The translations under genes were made by a program, and so were the position numbers. From Linum tenue (lineage: Eukaryota > Streptophyta > Magnoliopsida > Malpighiales > Linaceae): a DNA stretch of 64,000 nt. Of the stretch, positions 1 through 10,739 are shown piece after piece (position 1 is the first letter of the stretch; each line of letters begins with the position of its first letter). The notes beneath the pieces were generated by a model, which saw nothing but the letters and a program-made list of their open reading frames with translations, ran no database searches and was not told the origin of the DNA. The stretch is from NCBI GenBank assembly GCA_946122785.1, contig CAMGYJ010000011.1:9362001-9426000 (forward strand), written 5' to 3'.

Positions 1-1449
1 TTGGGAGCTAGTCAAACGACCACAGGGAAGAAAGATTGTTACAAACAAGTGGATCTACAAGAAGAAGGAAGGAATCAGTTCTGAAGAGGGCATTAAATTT
101 AAAGCTCGGGTGGTTGCACGAGGCTTCCCGCAGAGGGAAGGAGTTGACTACAATGAGATTTTCTCACCTGTGGTCAGACATACTTCGATCAGGGTGCTAC
201 TAGCAATAGTGGCGCATTATAACTTGGAGCTCGAGCATCTAGACGTGAAGACAGCTTTCCTACATGGAGAGTTGGAGGAAGAAATTCATATGACTCAGCT
301 AGAAGGATTCCAGGTTCCAGGAAAGGAAGACTATGTTTGTAAGCTAAAGTCCTTGTATGGACTTAAAGCAATCTCCAAGGCAGTGGTACAAGAGATTTGA
401 CAATTACATGCTTGAGCTGGGCTACAACAAAAGTCCATATGATTGTTGTGTATATCACAGCAAGGCAGAGGATGGTTCGATGATATATCTAGTTCTGTAT
501 GTGGATGATATGCTCATAGCTGCGAGGTCAAAGTCTAATATCCAGAAGTTAAAGGGGCTTCTCAGTGCTGAGTTTGAGATGAAGGATTTGGGAGCTGCTC
601 AGAAGATCTTGGGTATGGAGATTTACAGGGACAGGTCGAAGAAGAAGCTTTTCTTGTCACAGAAGAGCTACATCCAGAAGATACTGTCGAGGTTTGGCAT
701 GTCTTCAGCAAAACCCTTAAATACTCATAGTGCTTCAAATGTTGATCTATCCTCAGCTTATGCACCGCAGAGGCTGAGAAGGAGTACATGTCGAGAGTCC
801 CATATGCTAGTGCAGTAGGTAGCTTGATGTACGTTATGGTATGCAGACCTGATCTTGCACATGCTGTTAGTGTTGTCAGCAGGTTCATGATACAACCTGG
901 AAAGGAGCATTGGCAGGCTGTGAAGAGGATCTTCCGGTACCTTAAGGGTACACCTGATGTGGGAATTAGCTTCGAAGTGAGACAGAGTGCTTGGCGTCTG
1001 GGTATTCTGACTCGGACTATGCTGGAGATGTTGACACGAGGAGATCGATGACTGGTTATATATTCACTCTTGGGAGTTCTGTAGTGAGCTGGAAGGCAAC
1101 TTTGCAGTCGGCGGTGACATTGTCTACGACTGAAGCAGAGTATATGGCGTTGACAGAAGCTGCTAAGGAGGGAATATGGTTGAAGGGACTATTTGGTGAT
1201 CTGGGTCGACATCATGATCAGGCAGTTGTATATTGTGACAGTTTGAGTGCAATATGCTTGGCCAAGGATCAAGTCCACCATGAGAGGACTAAGCACATCG
1301 ACGTGAGGTATCATTTCTCGAGGACAGAGAAGAGGATTAAGGTGAAGAAGGTTGGCACCATGGATAATCCTGTTGATATGTTCACGAAGCTAGTTCCACA
1401 TGGCAAGTTCCAACACTGCTTGAACTTGCTAAATGTCTTGAGTGGGTGA
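1..1449 (+). pseudogene. Ty1/copia pol, reverse transcriptase-RNase H part, frameshifted
   Basis: The 3' part of a copia polyprotein enters from the left window edge. Reverse transcriptase is recognisable by the segment KARVVARGFPQREGVDYNEI near position 110, by DVKTAFLHGELEEEI and by the catalytic motif YVDD near 500. RNase H follows, with [27 protein letters not shown] and [13 protein letters not shown], ending at a stop at 1447-1449. The reading frame shifts at least three times (near 357, 790 and 990), so no functional enzyme can be made. In an intact copy the protein would copy element RNA into DNA in cytoplasmic particles. The family assignment is firm; the 5' end lies outside the window. 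Confidence 0.93.
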
Positions 1450-1469
1450 CTCCGCCCTACGGGGCATTG

Positions 1470-1843
1470 ATGGTGGGAGAGAGAGAGAAAGAGCAGAGTA
1501 CATCAGAGATTTTAGAGGAAGAGGATTCAAGTCAAGGTGGAGATTTTTTGAAGTGACTTGAATCGGACTATCAGCCCCTACGACTGGATTAAAAACCATT
1601 TCCTTCGCCAGATTGAATTAGGTTTAGACCCACATGGAGAAGTACTATAAATACTTCTCATGCTCTGTAATCTGTAATCTCCTCGATATAGTGAAATTGG
1701 CTCTCTCTCGCTCGTGGACGTAGCTAACACACATCGTGTTAGTGAACCACGTAAATCGTGTGTCGTGTTTTTGATTCTCTCTTTTGTATTCTTGCTTTGT
1801 CGATTCCAGCGACTTCCCGATCCGTAGCAGTGCGTTTATAACA
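1470..1843 (+). repeat. 3' LTR of the left-edge copia element
   Basis: This stretch follows the pol stop directly. It contains a TATA-like box (ctataaata, 1645-1653) and ends in ...ttataaca, as expected for the 3' end of a copia LTR. The purine-rich tract ggtgggagagagagag near 1472 marks the probable start. The 5' LTR is outside the window, so the boundaries are estimated and no target duplication can be tested. Confidence 0.6.
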
Positions 1844-2480
1844 TATGCTTTATGATTCCCCTTTTCAAGACTGTAATACCTGTTCAGTGAAATGTGAAGG
1901 GCGTGATCGTAAGTTAAAGAAGCTTCACTATTTGGAACTATTTATCATCGCTTTTGTTAACTTCATCAAGAGTTATTGTATTGACTAACAAAGAGAGCGT
2001 TCCAATGGATACTGTTGAGGTTACTTAAACCGTCTTAGTATTAGAACTTGTTGGGCCTCGTCTGATTCGTTGGATTAGGGTTTTAACCCTAAGTTTATCT
2101 ATATAAGCTTGCTATCGTCGACCGACGTATGTTGACCTCCTATTGATACTCATGGTAGATGGGCCAGTGTAGGGGAGGAATTTGTTTCCTCTTCTATAAT
2201 TTATGATTTAGAATCTATGCAAAGAGACGAATGATTGATTTGATCCCGAGGAGATTAGTTTATGCAAAAACAAGAAACTAAATTATGTTCTTACAGAATC
2301 AGATTCCTATTAAGAATTGTTTCTGCACGTGCCTGCTCAGAATTAAATGGACTGATTGAGTGCTGGAAGAGTGAAGAAGAGCGTCAATGTTAATGATGTT
2401 GACTAGCATGGCCGAGATTGACTTACTGTCCATAAGCGTACTCCAAGGTAGTGTTCCAATATTGAAATCTACTACTAGAG
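1844..2480. other. Unassigned stretch between two retroelements
   Basis: I see no gene, RNA gene or repeat terminus here. A short open stretch near 1865-1990 (CNTCSVKCEGRDRKLKK and onward) is not recognisable. The last bases (ctactactagagc) may be the outer end of the MITE-like repeat that continues at 10740, which would mean the LINE inserted into that repeat; this is speculative. Confidence 0.4.
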
Positions 2481-2604
2481 CTAAAAAGTCTTTTTTTTAC
2501 AAAAGATAATCTTCATTGATCAAAACAAAAGAAACGACTTGCAGTCGGGTACAAAGAGAGGGCCTTACGAGCCACCAAGTGGGCTACCCTATTACTACGC
2601 CGAC

Positions 2605-3568
2605 CTACAAATCGAACACTAAACCCTTAGAGAATAGCAAAGTGATGAATAATTTCAGCAAGAATAGCACCAATCCGACTATCACTAGCATCCGCATGGT
2701 TGATTTTGTCAATGATGACCTTAGCATCGCCCTCAAAACAAACTTCCGTGATACCCCGATTTTTAGGCACCTCATGATAGCTTCCCGGAGTACCAACACC
2801 TCGACTACCATGGGATCATCAATGAACGGAAACTGAAACCCAGCAGCTATTAGGACCACTCTAGCTGGGGTCATAATAACAATCCCCCAGGCCGAGTGGG
2901 ATCCCTTCCTCGTAGCCCCATCCCACATACAAACCAGCCTATCATCCTCTACCAGAGCCGTTTGATGTGGGGGAGGGACTGATGAGTGAGAATTCTGATC
3001 CACCGGCAACCCAACCCATTCCTCATACTGCTGGTTGTACTGACACATCAGAGCAGGGATCCCAAACTACTTGGCTTCGAAGACAACCCAGTTACGTGAA
3101 TGCCAAATCCTCCAAAGGACAGCAACAACCGCCATGAGTATGAACGGTTGATTTAGCAGAGACATTAACCGCTTAAGAAACAGGGGGAAGGTGTGTTGTG
3201 CCAACCCTTCTCCTAGGGAAGCCAGCCCCGAATAGTCCAAGAGTGCCCGAGCCACCGGACAATAGAGGAACAAATGTTCCAATGTTTCTGACTCAGCCCA
3301 GCACCGGACATCTAGGTAAAATCGGAACATCTTTGGCAATGAGGGCTTCCGTCGTAGGAAGCATGCGATTCAAAATTTTCCAAACAAACACGTTCAATTT
3401 AGGGGGCAAGTTAGCCTCCCACAGCATGATCCAACTAGCCTTGTCCATCCAACTAACCTCTAACCTCCAACGTCCCTTCCTTTTATCGAGGGCGACAGCT
3501 AAATGATAGGTCGACTTAACAGTGAATACGCCCTCTGCTGTGTTATGCCAAATCATCTTATCCTCCAC
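2605..3568 (-). pseudogene. LINE ORF2 C-terminus: zf-RVT and plant RNase H domains
   Basis: Two domains of a plant L1 ORF2 are visible. The zf-RVT domain (3568-3067) shows EGVFTVKSTYHLAV, LWEANLPPKLNVFVWKIL and ETLEHLFLYCPVARALL. The RNase H domain (3048-2605) shows WDGATRKGSHSAWGIVI, AAGFQFPFIDDPMVVEVLVL and REAIMRCL. Frames change near 3300 and 3050, and there is a stop just before VVFEAK at about 3067, so it is not functional. The same RNase H family recurs in the fragment at 11039-11474. Confidence 0.9.
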
Positions 3569-3940
3569 CGGCAGTCACGGAAGGGAGATGGCTTTAATGG
3601 CCTCACATGTAGGAGGGTCAAACCACTGACTCAATTTCCGGTCACACCACTGCCCCCCTTCCGGACTGATCACCTCAGCAACCACCGGATCCCCCTCAAC
3701 CGGCAAAACCTGGGGGTTATACCTAGGAGGATCAAGCTATAATTGAGGAATCCAGTTGTAGTGAAGCAGGGAAGCAGACTGCCCATTTCCATTTGCCAGC
3801 CTACAGTATACTCTGCCACCCCCACGAGGGTCGAGATCGAGCCGTAGCCTAGAGGAAGGACCCATTCGGGAAATACTTCCCTTTATAGACTTGAGCTAAG
3901 AGGGAATGGGGTTCCTGGAGGAGGCGCCAACCAATTTTAG

Positions 3941-4794
3941 CTAAAAGAGCTTGGTTAAAATTTTCAAAACGGCGAAACCCCATTCCTCCATCATGTTTAC
4001 TCCGGCACTTATTACGCCATGACATCCACCGAATTCTCGACTGGTCCTCCTCAGCGCCCCCCAGAACCGTGCCACATGTTTATCCAGTAATTGACACAGG
4101 GAAAGAGGCAGCTTGAAGCAGGACATCACATGCAATGGTAGTGCCAAGGAAATGGACTTTATTAGAGTTCCCTTAGCCGCCCAGGATAGCGTTCTCCGTT
4201 TCCATCCTTGGAGATTATCAAGCAATTTTTCCTCCAAGTACCGGAAAGTATCCATCTTGGACCGAACAATCAGCGTAGGCAAACCCAGGTACTTATCATG
4301 AACCCCAACCGCCCCAACTCCCAGAACTGCAGCCAGGAATTCTTGGTCCGGTAAAACAATGTTTCTACTAAAGCAAACTGTCGACTTCTCCAAGTTCACT
4401 CTCTGGCCACTATGTTCCTCATACTCATTCAAGACCTCGATTAAGTTCTCACACTCCTGGAGAGACCCACGCAGGAACAAGTATGAATCATCGGCAAAGA
4501 ACATATGCGAGATTCGAGGGGCCTGGGGAGCAACTTTGATTCGTCCAAGATTATCTTCAGAAATAGCCTTTCGACGAAGCACAGCAAACCCCTCCAAGAT
4601 TATCCTCCTGCCAGACGTATTGTACTATAGCCCTAACTTCAGGATTATCCGCCCAGCGGGCATCAAATCGAAAGAGAGGGCGGCTATTGCGGGCGTAGGG
4701 CTTATCTGAGAGGAGGAGTGCCCGATGATCGGACCCTTGATATGTAAAATGTTTAACCAGGGTATCAGGGTATCGATCAATCCATTCTTGCGAG
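3941..4794 (-). pseudogene. LINE ORF2: endonuclease end joined to second half of reverse transcriptase
   Basis: The segment 4794-4600 encodes the end of an APE-type endonuclease: QGSDHRALLLSDKP carries the conserved SDH. It is followed by RPLFRFDARWADNPEVRAIV. At about 4597 the sequence jumps to the later half of reverse transcriptase, with the catalytic FADD in ISHMFFADDSYLFLRG, then SGQRVNLEKSTVCFS and the thumb region YLGLPTLIVRSKM. Several hundred codons, including the first catalytic Asp of the palm, are absent, so this is an internal deletion. Element C begins immediately upstream at 4795. Confidence 0.88.
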
Positions 4795-6148
4795 TGACAC
4801 ACTACGACACAACACCTAACAATGGCCAAGTGTAACCAATGAAAGGGACTGCAGTATAGTGGCACCAGTAATAAATATCGAATCCACGGGTCTCTAGAGT
4901 TACTATTACTCAGCTTCAGTTCATTATCTAGCAAACTAGATTAAGGATTGATTTACTAAACTACTCTTCCAACTACTCTACTAATTACAGGTTGGGAACT
5001 CACTTAGGTATGATTCCCCCTAGCTCCTCAATTAGGTCTAAGTTGTAATTCCTTTTGGTTGGTTTACTGTTGATTAAACTGCGGAAGATCCTAAATTAGC
5101 TTGGAATCTCTTAAGCTGACCAAGCCCTTTTAGACAGATTACTCGGCAGACGACTAGTCTTCATCAGGATAGACTGCTAAGGCGATTCACACAGATCTCT
5201 ACTACATGGAATGAATTCCAGTACAAAACAATTAATTGATTGACTCTCGCACAACCAATTCACTACTATCAATCAAGGAAACTCTCTTAACCTAATCAGA
5301 TTCTATCTATCATAGGTTAAAGCAGAAATCAAGAGAATTTGATCATGATTCAATTGACTCAATAAATCATGCATCAATTGATTATAATTACACAATATAA
5401 CGTCCAAAACTTCATACAAGAAAGATCCTAACACATGGAACTAGGGTTCCTCAAAACCTAAGTGAAGGGAAGTTATTTCATAGAGAAGAGAGAGATTGCA
5501 GTATAACTTTCCAAATCTTCAATTTCGTGTCTAGACTTGTTCTTTGAGCTTCAATGGTGAAGAATCCTCCAAGGTATCTCCAAGAATGGCTCTAGATCAC
5601 CTCTCTCTCTCTCTTTGGGATCCAAAACCAGGTCCCTCTATCCAAAAATCGCAAAACAACTTTTATACCCGCTGAGATTCGCACCTCCTACTTGCACGGC
5701 CGTGCAAATTGAGGTTTTGGCCGTGTAAACCCTCTGGAAAACTCACACAGCCGTGCAGAATTTTACACGGCCGTGCACAATTTCCAGCATGCACTCCTAA
5801 ACTTCGTTGATCTCGTTTGAGCTTGTTTGACCTCCGATTCAGGTGCCGTTTGATCCCAAATGCTCATAGTCTCGTCCTATTTATTTTCATGATAAGATTA
5901 CATGATTCTTAATCAATAAAATGAGGTAGAAATCCATTCTTCCTCAATTCATGCCTGAGTTTCTCACCCCGAGTCGCCAATTGATCTCCGATTGACTTGA
6001 AACTTGCGCCTAGGCTTCACTTTACATGCTAGGACCTGAAATGTGACAAAGGAACACAACATAGCATAAATTAGGTCAAAGTAGGATAAAAACCAAGCTA
6101 AACAATCAAGAAATGAGGTGTAAAACATGGGTAAATATGTAGTCATCA
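4795..6148 (-). repeat. 3' LTR of element C
   Basis: It reads TGATGACTAC... to ...GTGTGTCA on the minus strand, 1354 bp. Its last 520 bp recur at 8888-9408. The interval 5690-5790 holds the family's cacggccgtg palindromes. A conserved block at about 5990-6060 is shared with the LTRs of A, B and D. The LTR abuts LINE endonuclease sequence at 4794. Confidence 0.87.
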
Positions 6149-6189
6149 AATTCCCACACACTTAACCGTTTGCTTGTCCCCAAGCAAAC
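6149..6189 (-). promoter_or_regulatory. Polypurine tract and GGGA-loop hairpin of element C
   Basis: On the minus strand a perfect 9-bp hairpin, GTTTGCTTG with loop GGGA and CAAGCAAAC (6189-6168), is followed by the purine tract AAGTGTGTGGGAATTT and then the LTR start at 6148. The tract is the usual primer for plus-strand DNA synthesis in LTR elements. The same hairpin and tract occur in A (25646-25686) and, with one mismatch, in B (32530-32570). Confidence 0.75.
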
Positions 6190-6455
6190 CTGGATCAAAC
6201 CAATGCAACTCTCCAGACCTTTATAGCAACGTGCAACCACGATCGTCGGTAGAGGATTTCCTAGATCATTTAGCAGCTTACGAGGTCAACTGGTCTTCTA
6301 AGACGTCCCCTATCTCTCTTAATGCGAGTACTAGACTCAAGCCAGGATCATGAGAAGCAGTGGAACTAAGACAGTCAATTCATGGATAAGGAGACTCACA
6401 CAACTTAACGACCTCAGACTCTTTGTATCGGGTGCTCTTTCATTTCATTTCACTT

Positions 6456-6527
6456 GTTGGAACCCCTTTTCGCACCTTCACTTTATGTTTCTTTTGCTTT
6501 TCTCATTCACACTTGCGGGGGTTCCAA
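6456..6527 (-). other. Predicted RNA hairpin with A-rich loop (element C)
   Basis: The arms gttggaacccc (6456-6466) and ggggttccaac (6517-6527) are perfect reverse complements. The loop is A-rich in the element's sense strand and contains further short pairing. It lies about 308 bp before the 3' LTR, the same distance as the equivalent hairpin in element A. Element B has the same architecture with a different stem sequence. Confidence 0.65.
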
Positions 6528-7148
6528 CTGTAGTTTCTGTGCACGCTCGACCCTTATTGGTTAAGCAAGAGCAATTTCTGTACATCTGCCACTCGCCAGA
6601 TTACTGCTTTTAACTCCTTTTCATCAACTCGTGTGGAGGTTCGATTAAATTAAGGGGTGTCGGAAGCTCTATCCGTGCCCTTAAAAACACATCCTCAAGT
6701 AGACAAACCGTTCAACGGGTGGAAATTTTACTTGTACTAGAGACAACTTAGCTTCACCTTGTAAACCTACCCCACCAAGGATCATTAAAATCTCTTCCAA
6801 AACCCGATTTTGTGCGATGAACGGTGCCATACACGTTGGGCTTACCCCACGTCTTAAGATTTCAAAGTTGTTTACATGGAGGACCAACTGCCTCTTCATT
6901 GCACATATGAGCACCTTGTTTTGATACACGAGTCCACAACACAATATAGGAGAAGTCATCAATACCACATGAATCAACGGTCCTAAATCCACTAGTTTAC
7001 AAAATCAACCGGCACAACAGATAGACAGATAGGAAAAATGTTATACTTCAACATCCTCCATAGTGCTACAACTACCTCACTAGGTTGCATATCACCATAA
7101 AGACTGTCAATTCAAAACATACTGAGCAGGTTATTGCAGGGAACAGTA

Positions 7149-7262
7149 CTTGGAGCCCTCAATTCATCAAATTGGACAGTGGACTAGGCTCCAAGCACAC
7201 AAACTCATCTATGCAGTCAAAGATAAACACCCCCACACTTAAGCACGACATCGTCCTCAATG
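7149..7262 (-). other. CTTGGAGCC stem and internal polypurine tract (element C)
   Basis: The stem arms cttggagcc(c) (7149-7158) and ggctccaag (7187-7195) pair around an inner small stem (caatt/aattg). Just upstream in the element's sense is a block with ATTGAGGAC and TTAAGTGTGGGGG (7228-7262), which repeats the 3' polypurine tract internally. Both are conserved in position and order in A and B. Confidence 0.6.
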
Positions 7263-7477
7263 GAGGATAGATAAGGAGGGTAGAACGAAGTTACCAAATC
7301 AAGTGTGGATGATGGTGAACGGGGCAAGCAGTGCATTCCATGGGAGAAAGTAGAGAAAAAGTAGTCGGAACACAAATACCACACAAAATCTCACAAAGGT
7401 TGAGTTATTGACTCTAAAATCAAAAGACAAACTGACTCAACCGAAGGGAAATAGGGAAAGAAAGTGCAAACCGACTA

Positions 7478-7495
7478 GTTGGGTTGCCTCCCAAC
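7478..7495 (-). other. AGGCAA-loop hairpin after the ORF (element C)
   Basis: Minus-strand GTTGGG, loop AGGCAA, CCCAAC. It lies just downstream of the ORF stop at 7533 and follows an AAGCGCTT palindrome. In A and B the stem is GTGGGG/CCCCAC, so one base pair has changed on both sides while the loop is identical. Confidence 0.65.
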
Positions 7496-7532
7496 AAGCG
7501 CTTCTTTCACGTCGTGAGCCGAACGGTGGCTC

Positions 7533-8752
7533 TTAAGTTTCAGTCCATGCTAGAACCTCCTTGAAGTTGAAGTTCTCGTCGACGAGGAGGAGTCTCAAGT
7601 CACGAGCATGTGGTATGACAGGTGATGTAGGCTCGTGTACTTGATTAATATGAAGTCTCCACCCACGAGACCTCTTCTTTTCTTCCTCTCTCATCTCATT
7701 GCCCCAAACCAGATTTGACAGCATCGACTGACCACCATCGCGTTCACCAAGAGGGGCCAATGTCGATGTGGCCTTGGTCTGGAAAAGAGACATTGCAAAT
7801 GGGTCCTTGCCAAACAGCTCCTCGAAGTTTGGTGGAGATATCACATGTAACTCATGACCGGTGCAAGCCTCTACCACCACAACTTCGTCCTCAGCCTAGA
7901 CGCCAATCGCTTCTTCAACCCTCCTTCCTTCCTTATAATTTGATTCCTCCCCTAGGAAAAGATCAAGAACTTCCTATAATTCACTTCCGTCATCCTCCAC
8001 AACTTCTTTCCTCGTCCTTTCTCGCTCTTCTTCTTCTAGCACGGATTGGAGAGCAAGTCGCCATGCAATCTTTTCAATCATATCAACTTGCATCTCCTCA
8101 CTCATGCCCGCCTCTTTAGCGCTCGGTGTGGGATGTGGAAAGGTATGGTCGGCTACAACAGGACATTGTTGATCATGATCATCATAGGAGCTCTTCGTGA
8201 CAAACTCTGTATGCTCCATGACATCCTAATGATTGACTTCTTCTTCCTCCTTCTCTGCTTGTATTGTAGTATAAAGGAAGTCTTGAGAAAACTATGCACA
8301 AGCTTTCTCAATGACCTCTATGTGCTTCTTTATGCTCCGAAGGGTCTCCTTTGTTTCACAGGGAAAGGAGAAGTCAGTTTGGATAATGGCCTGGATATGA
8401 GGATTCATCTCGGGAAAGGATCTCTCAGGTACTCGAGCAATCTGCTCCACGAGAAGCCTCAAGTGATAGTTTGGATCTGGCTGTAAAGTGTAGCATGGTT
8501 CTGCCGGATGGCCCGTGAAGGTTGTGGCTAACTCAAGATCTGATGGCCCTTCTGGTTGTGGGAGGAGTTCTTCTCGATAAGGAGATTTTTCTTGAAATAC
8601 CCAGGGGTCTGATTGTTCTTCGTGGTAGGGGGTTGGTACTGAAACCCAATTTCATAGTCTTCTCCTCGTTGGTTGCTCCAGGAAGTCTCGGGGTAATACC
8701 ACTCTGGTGGTGGTGGATACCGCCAATGATTGGAGAAACCATGAGAATCCAT
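7533..8752 (-). pseudogene. Decayed ORF homologous to the 406-residue protein of element B
   Basis: The start MDSHGFSNHWRYPPPPEWYY (8752) matches MDPHGFYNHWGYQPPSVWYY in B. The middle (8219-7974) keeps IEKIAWRLALQSVLEEEERE, and the end (7880-7533) keeps ISPPNFEELFGKDPFA and NFNFKEVLAWTET with the same stop position. The three pieces are in different frames, so the gene is broken here. The protein family is not recognised beyond its presence in these elements; a gag-like role is likely from its position right after the primer site. The N-terminus is rich in Tyr, Trp, Pro and Gln; the middle is strongly acidic. Confidence 0.75.
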
Positions 8753-8862
8753 GTTTCAGATTTGCACCAACAAAAACAGAACACCCAAGTTAAAAGCAAG
8801 GGCGGAAAATAAAAGAAAAAGGCTAAAGTAACAAACTTCTGCCTTTCCTAATAATCTAGAAA

Positions 8863-8881
8863 GTCCCCGGCAACGGCGCCA
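8863..8881 (-). promoter_or_regulatory. Primer-binding site, tRNA-Asp type (element C)
   Basis: Minus strand TGGCGCCGTTGCCGGGGAC, six bases after the 5' LTR end. It complements the 3' end of plant tRNA-Asp ending ...GGCAACGGCGCCA. The identical 19-mer is in A and B and is typical of the Athila lineage of Ty3/gypsy elements. Confidence 0.85.
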
Positions 8882-8887
8882 AAAACT

Positions 8888-9408
8888 TGACATGCTACGA
8901 CACAACACCTAACAATGGCCAAGTGTAACCAATGAAAGGGACTGCAGTATAGTGGCACAAGTAATAAATATCGAATCCACGGGTCTCTAGAGTTACTATT
9001 ACTCAGCTTCAGTTCATTATCTAGCAAACTAGATTAAGGATTGATTTACTAAACTACTCTTCCAACTACTCTACTAATTACAGGTTGGGAACTCACTTAG
9101 GTATGATTCCCCCTAGCTCCTCAATTAGGTCTAAGTTGTAATTCCTTTTGGTTGTTTTGCTGTTGATTAAATTGCGGAAGATCCTAAATTAGCTTGGAAT
9201 CTCTTAAGCTGACCAAGCCCTCTTAGACAGAATACCCGGCAGACGACTAGTCTTCATCGGGATAGACTGCTAAGGCAATTCACACAGATCTCCACTACAT
9301 GGAATGAATTCCAGTACAAAGCAATGAATTGATTGACTCTCGCACAACCAATTCACTACTATCAATCAAGGAAACTCTCTTAACCTAATTAGATTCTATC
9401 TATCATAG
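8888..9408 (-). repeat. Truncated 5' LTR of element C
   Basis: It is nearly identical to 4795-5315, the last part of the 3' LTR, then homology stops abruptly after tatcatag at 9408, where LINE ORF1 sequence begins. About 830 bp of the LTR are missing. Confidence 0.85.
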
Positions 9409-9620
9409 TGATCTCAAAGAGGTCATGTTTTGCCTTTGAGACCTTGAGCTGCCCCTTAATCTGCCAGGCTACTAGCAAAGCATCTCTAAGCTCTACCATT
9501 GTGAACTGATCATTTGTGAACAGCCTGCCTAGGAGGGAGCGGGATGCACGAAATTTGGTCTATTGTACCTCTCCAAGCGAGAATTGTACCACCTGGTCCT
9601 CCGATACGTGAGCCATCATT
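9409..9620 (-). pseudogene. LINE ORF1, DUF4283 nucleic-acid-binding domain fragment
   Basis: The minus strand encodes MMAHVSEDQVVQFSLGEV, a stop, then FRASRSLLGRLFTNDQFTMV and ELRDALLVAWQIKGQLKV. This is the start of the DUF4283 domain typical of ORF1 in plant L1 elements. The domain is cut at 9409 by the truncated LTR of element C; the rest of ORF1, including the zinc knuckle, is absent. The direction and family match ORF2 at 2605-4794. Confidence 0.75.
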
Positions 9621-10730
9621 GTCATTGGCATGCAGAGGAAGGGGACAAGATTAACTCATTGTTATTATTAAACCCTACCAACCCTTCCAAGGAAGAAGAC
9701 TCATTCGAACAGTGAAATGGATAGGGTTGCATAACAGGTGAATGACTAGGGCCAGCCGAAAGGAGAGAGCAGGTTAGTGAACTAAAGGGTTCGTTAACCA
9801 TACCTGAACATAATTCGGCCGCCGGTAAGGGCACTTGGGGTTTCACAGTGCTAGCTCCACTACAGCAAGACGGGTTCTGATTTTGATGAGCTATCAACTA
9901 CAGCACTAGGTTGGTAATTTTATACGCAAGACCCGTGTCCCCTTTTAGAGTTTGATTATAAGCGGGAGTCCTCCCGACAGTAAGATTAGGAAGGATCGGA
10001 TTTCTATGATGGGTTGGGCACCTCCAAGATCCCCTTAACAACCCTGCAAAATCCGAGTGGAAAACCCGAGTATCCCTAAAATTACGGGATTGGGACGTCA
10101 CTCTCCGAGGAGTCGTGAACAGGCACTCGCCGGCGGCACGCGCGGTCCGACGGGTGCAGGGCAACATTATGATTTGCGCCGGAAACTTTCCCCCCGGAGT
10201 TTGAGGCTCTACTCTGATTCGTGGACTTTCTTTGACCAACTGATTATACTGTTGCACAGTTGATAGCGTCGGGGCATGTTCAGTGGACGTATTCGTTCCA
10301 GCCATGGTTAACAGTGATTCATCGCCTTCCATAGCGCACGAGGGCGGGATCCTGAATCTCCACCCTTTCAATGGTATACTCCTGGCTCGTTTTGTACGCA
10401 TAGCAGGTGAGGGTCGAAGCTCCTCTACCAAAGCGCATCAATTTCGTTTGGGTGAAACCCCATGAGAACGGTTAACAGTCCCATTAGGGTTCCTTTCATA
10501 AGCAATGTCGCCGGCCATGGGTCTCCTCAATAGTATTTTGCATTGGTTAGTACCCGACCGGTCGGACTCTACCGGCGTGGTAGAAACTCGACTTCGGACA
10601 TCCCTCTGATTCCTCAAGCTGGCTGCGAAGAGGATTGAGCAGACTTGCACTAGTCGTTCCCCTAGCCAGAGTATTAGTTCAAGGAGAGAGGAGAGGGCTC
10701 CTCTCATTTTTTCTTTCTTTGAACCAACTC
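9621..10730 (-). other. LINE 5' leader
   Basis: About 1.1 kb of LINE sequence lies between the upstream target duplication (10731-10739) and ORF1. Short open frames occur on the minus strand (10707-10438, 10431-9898, 9897-9622) but show no recognisable domain. I read it as the untranslated leader and promoter region of the LINE. Confidence 0.5.
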
Positions 10731-10739
10731 CTAAAAGTC

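Larger units (their letters stand above)
4795..9408 (-). mobile_element. Non-autonomous Athila-related LTR retrotransposon, element C (5' LTR truncated)
   Basis: On the minus strand: truncated 5' LTR (9408-8888), primer-binding site matching tRNA-Asp (8881-8863), a decayed ORF (8752-7533), a structured non-coding segment and the 3' LTR (6148-4795). No reverse transcriptase or integrase is present. The LTR and internal modules match elements A and B at 19929-34133, and the ORF is homologous to the 406-residue protein of B. It sits inside the LINE at 2491-10730. The first ~830 bp of its 5' LTR are missing. Confidence 0.85.
2491..10730 (-). mobile_element. L1-type LINE, interrupted by LTR element C and internally deleted
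   Basis: On the minus strand the order is 5' leader (10730-9621), ORF1 DUF4283 domain (9620-9409), LTR element C, then ORF2 endonuclease end, reverse transcriptase, zf-RVT and RNase H, ending in a poly(A) tail (poly-T at 2491-2498). The ends are flanked by ctaaaaagtc (2481-2490) and ctaaaagtc (10731-10739), a near-perfect target duplication of the length L1 elements make. This argues that the two separated halves belong to one insertion. The ORF1 C-terminus, most of the endonuclease and the N-terminal half of reverse transcriptase are missing. Confidence 0.75.

Noticed and set aside
9898..10707. Two adjoining minus-strand frames of 177 and 89 residues
   Set aside because: No domain; they sit in the leader of a LINE whose recognisable ORF1 begins further downstream at about 9620.
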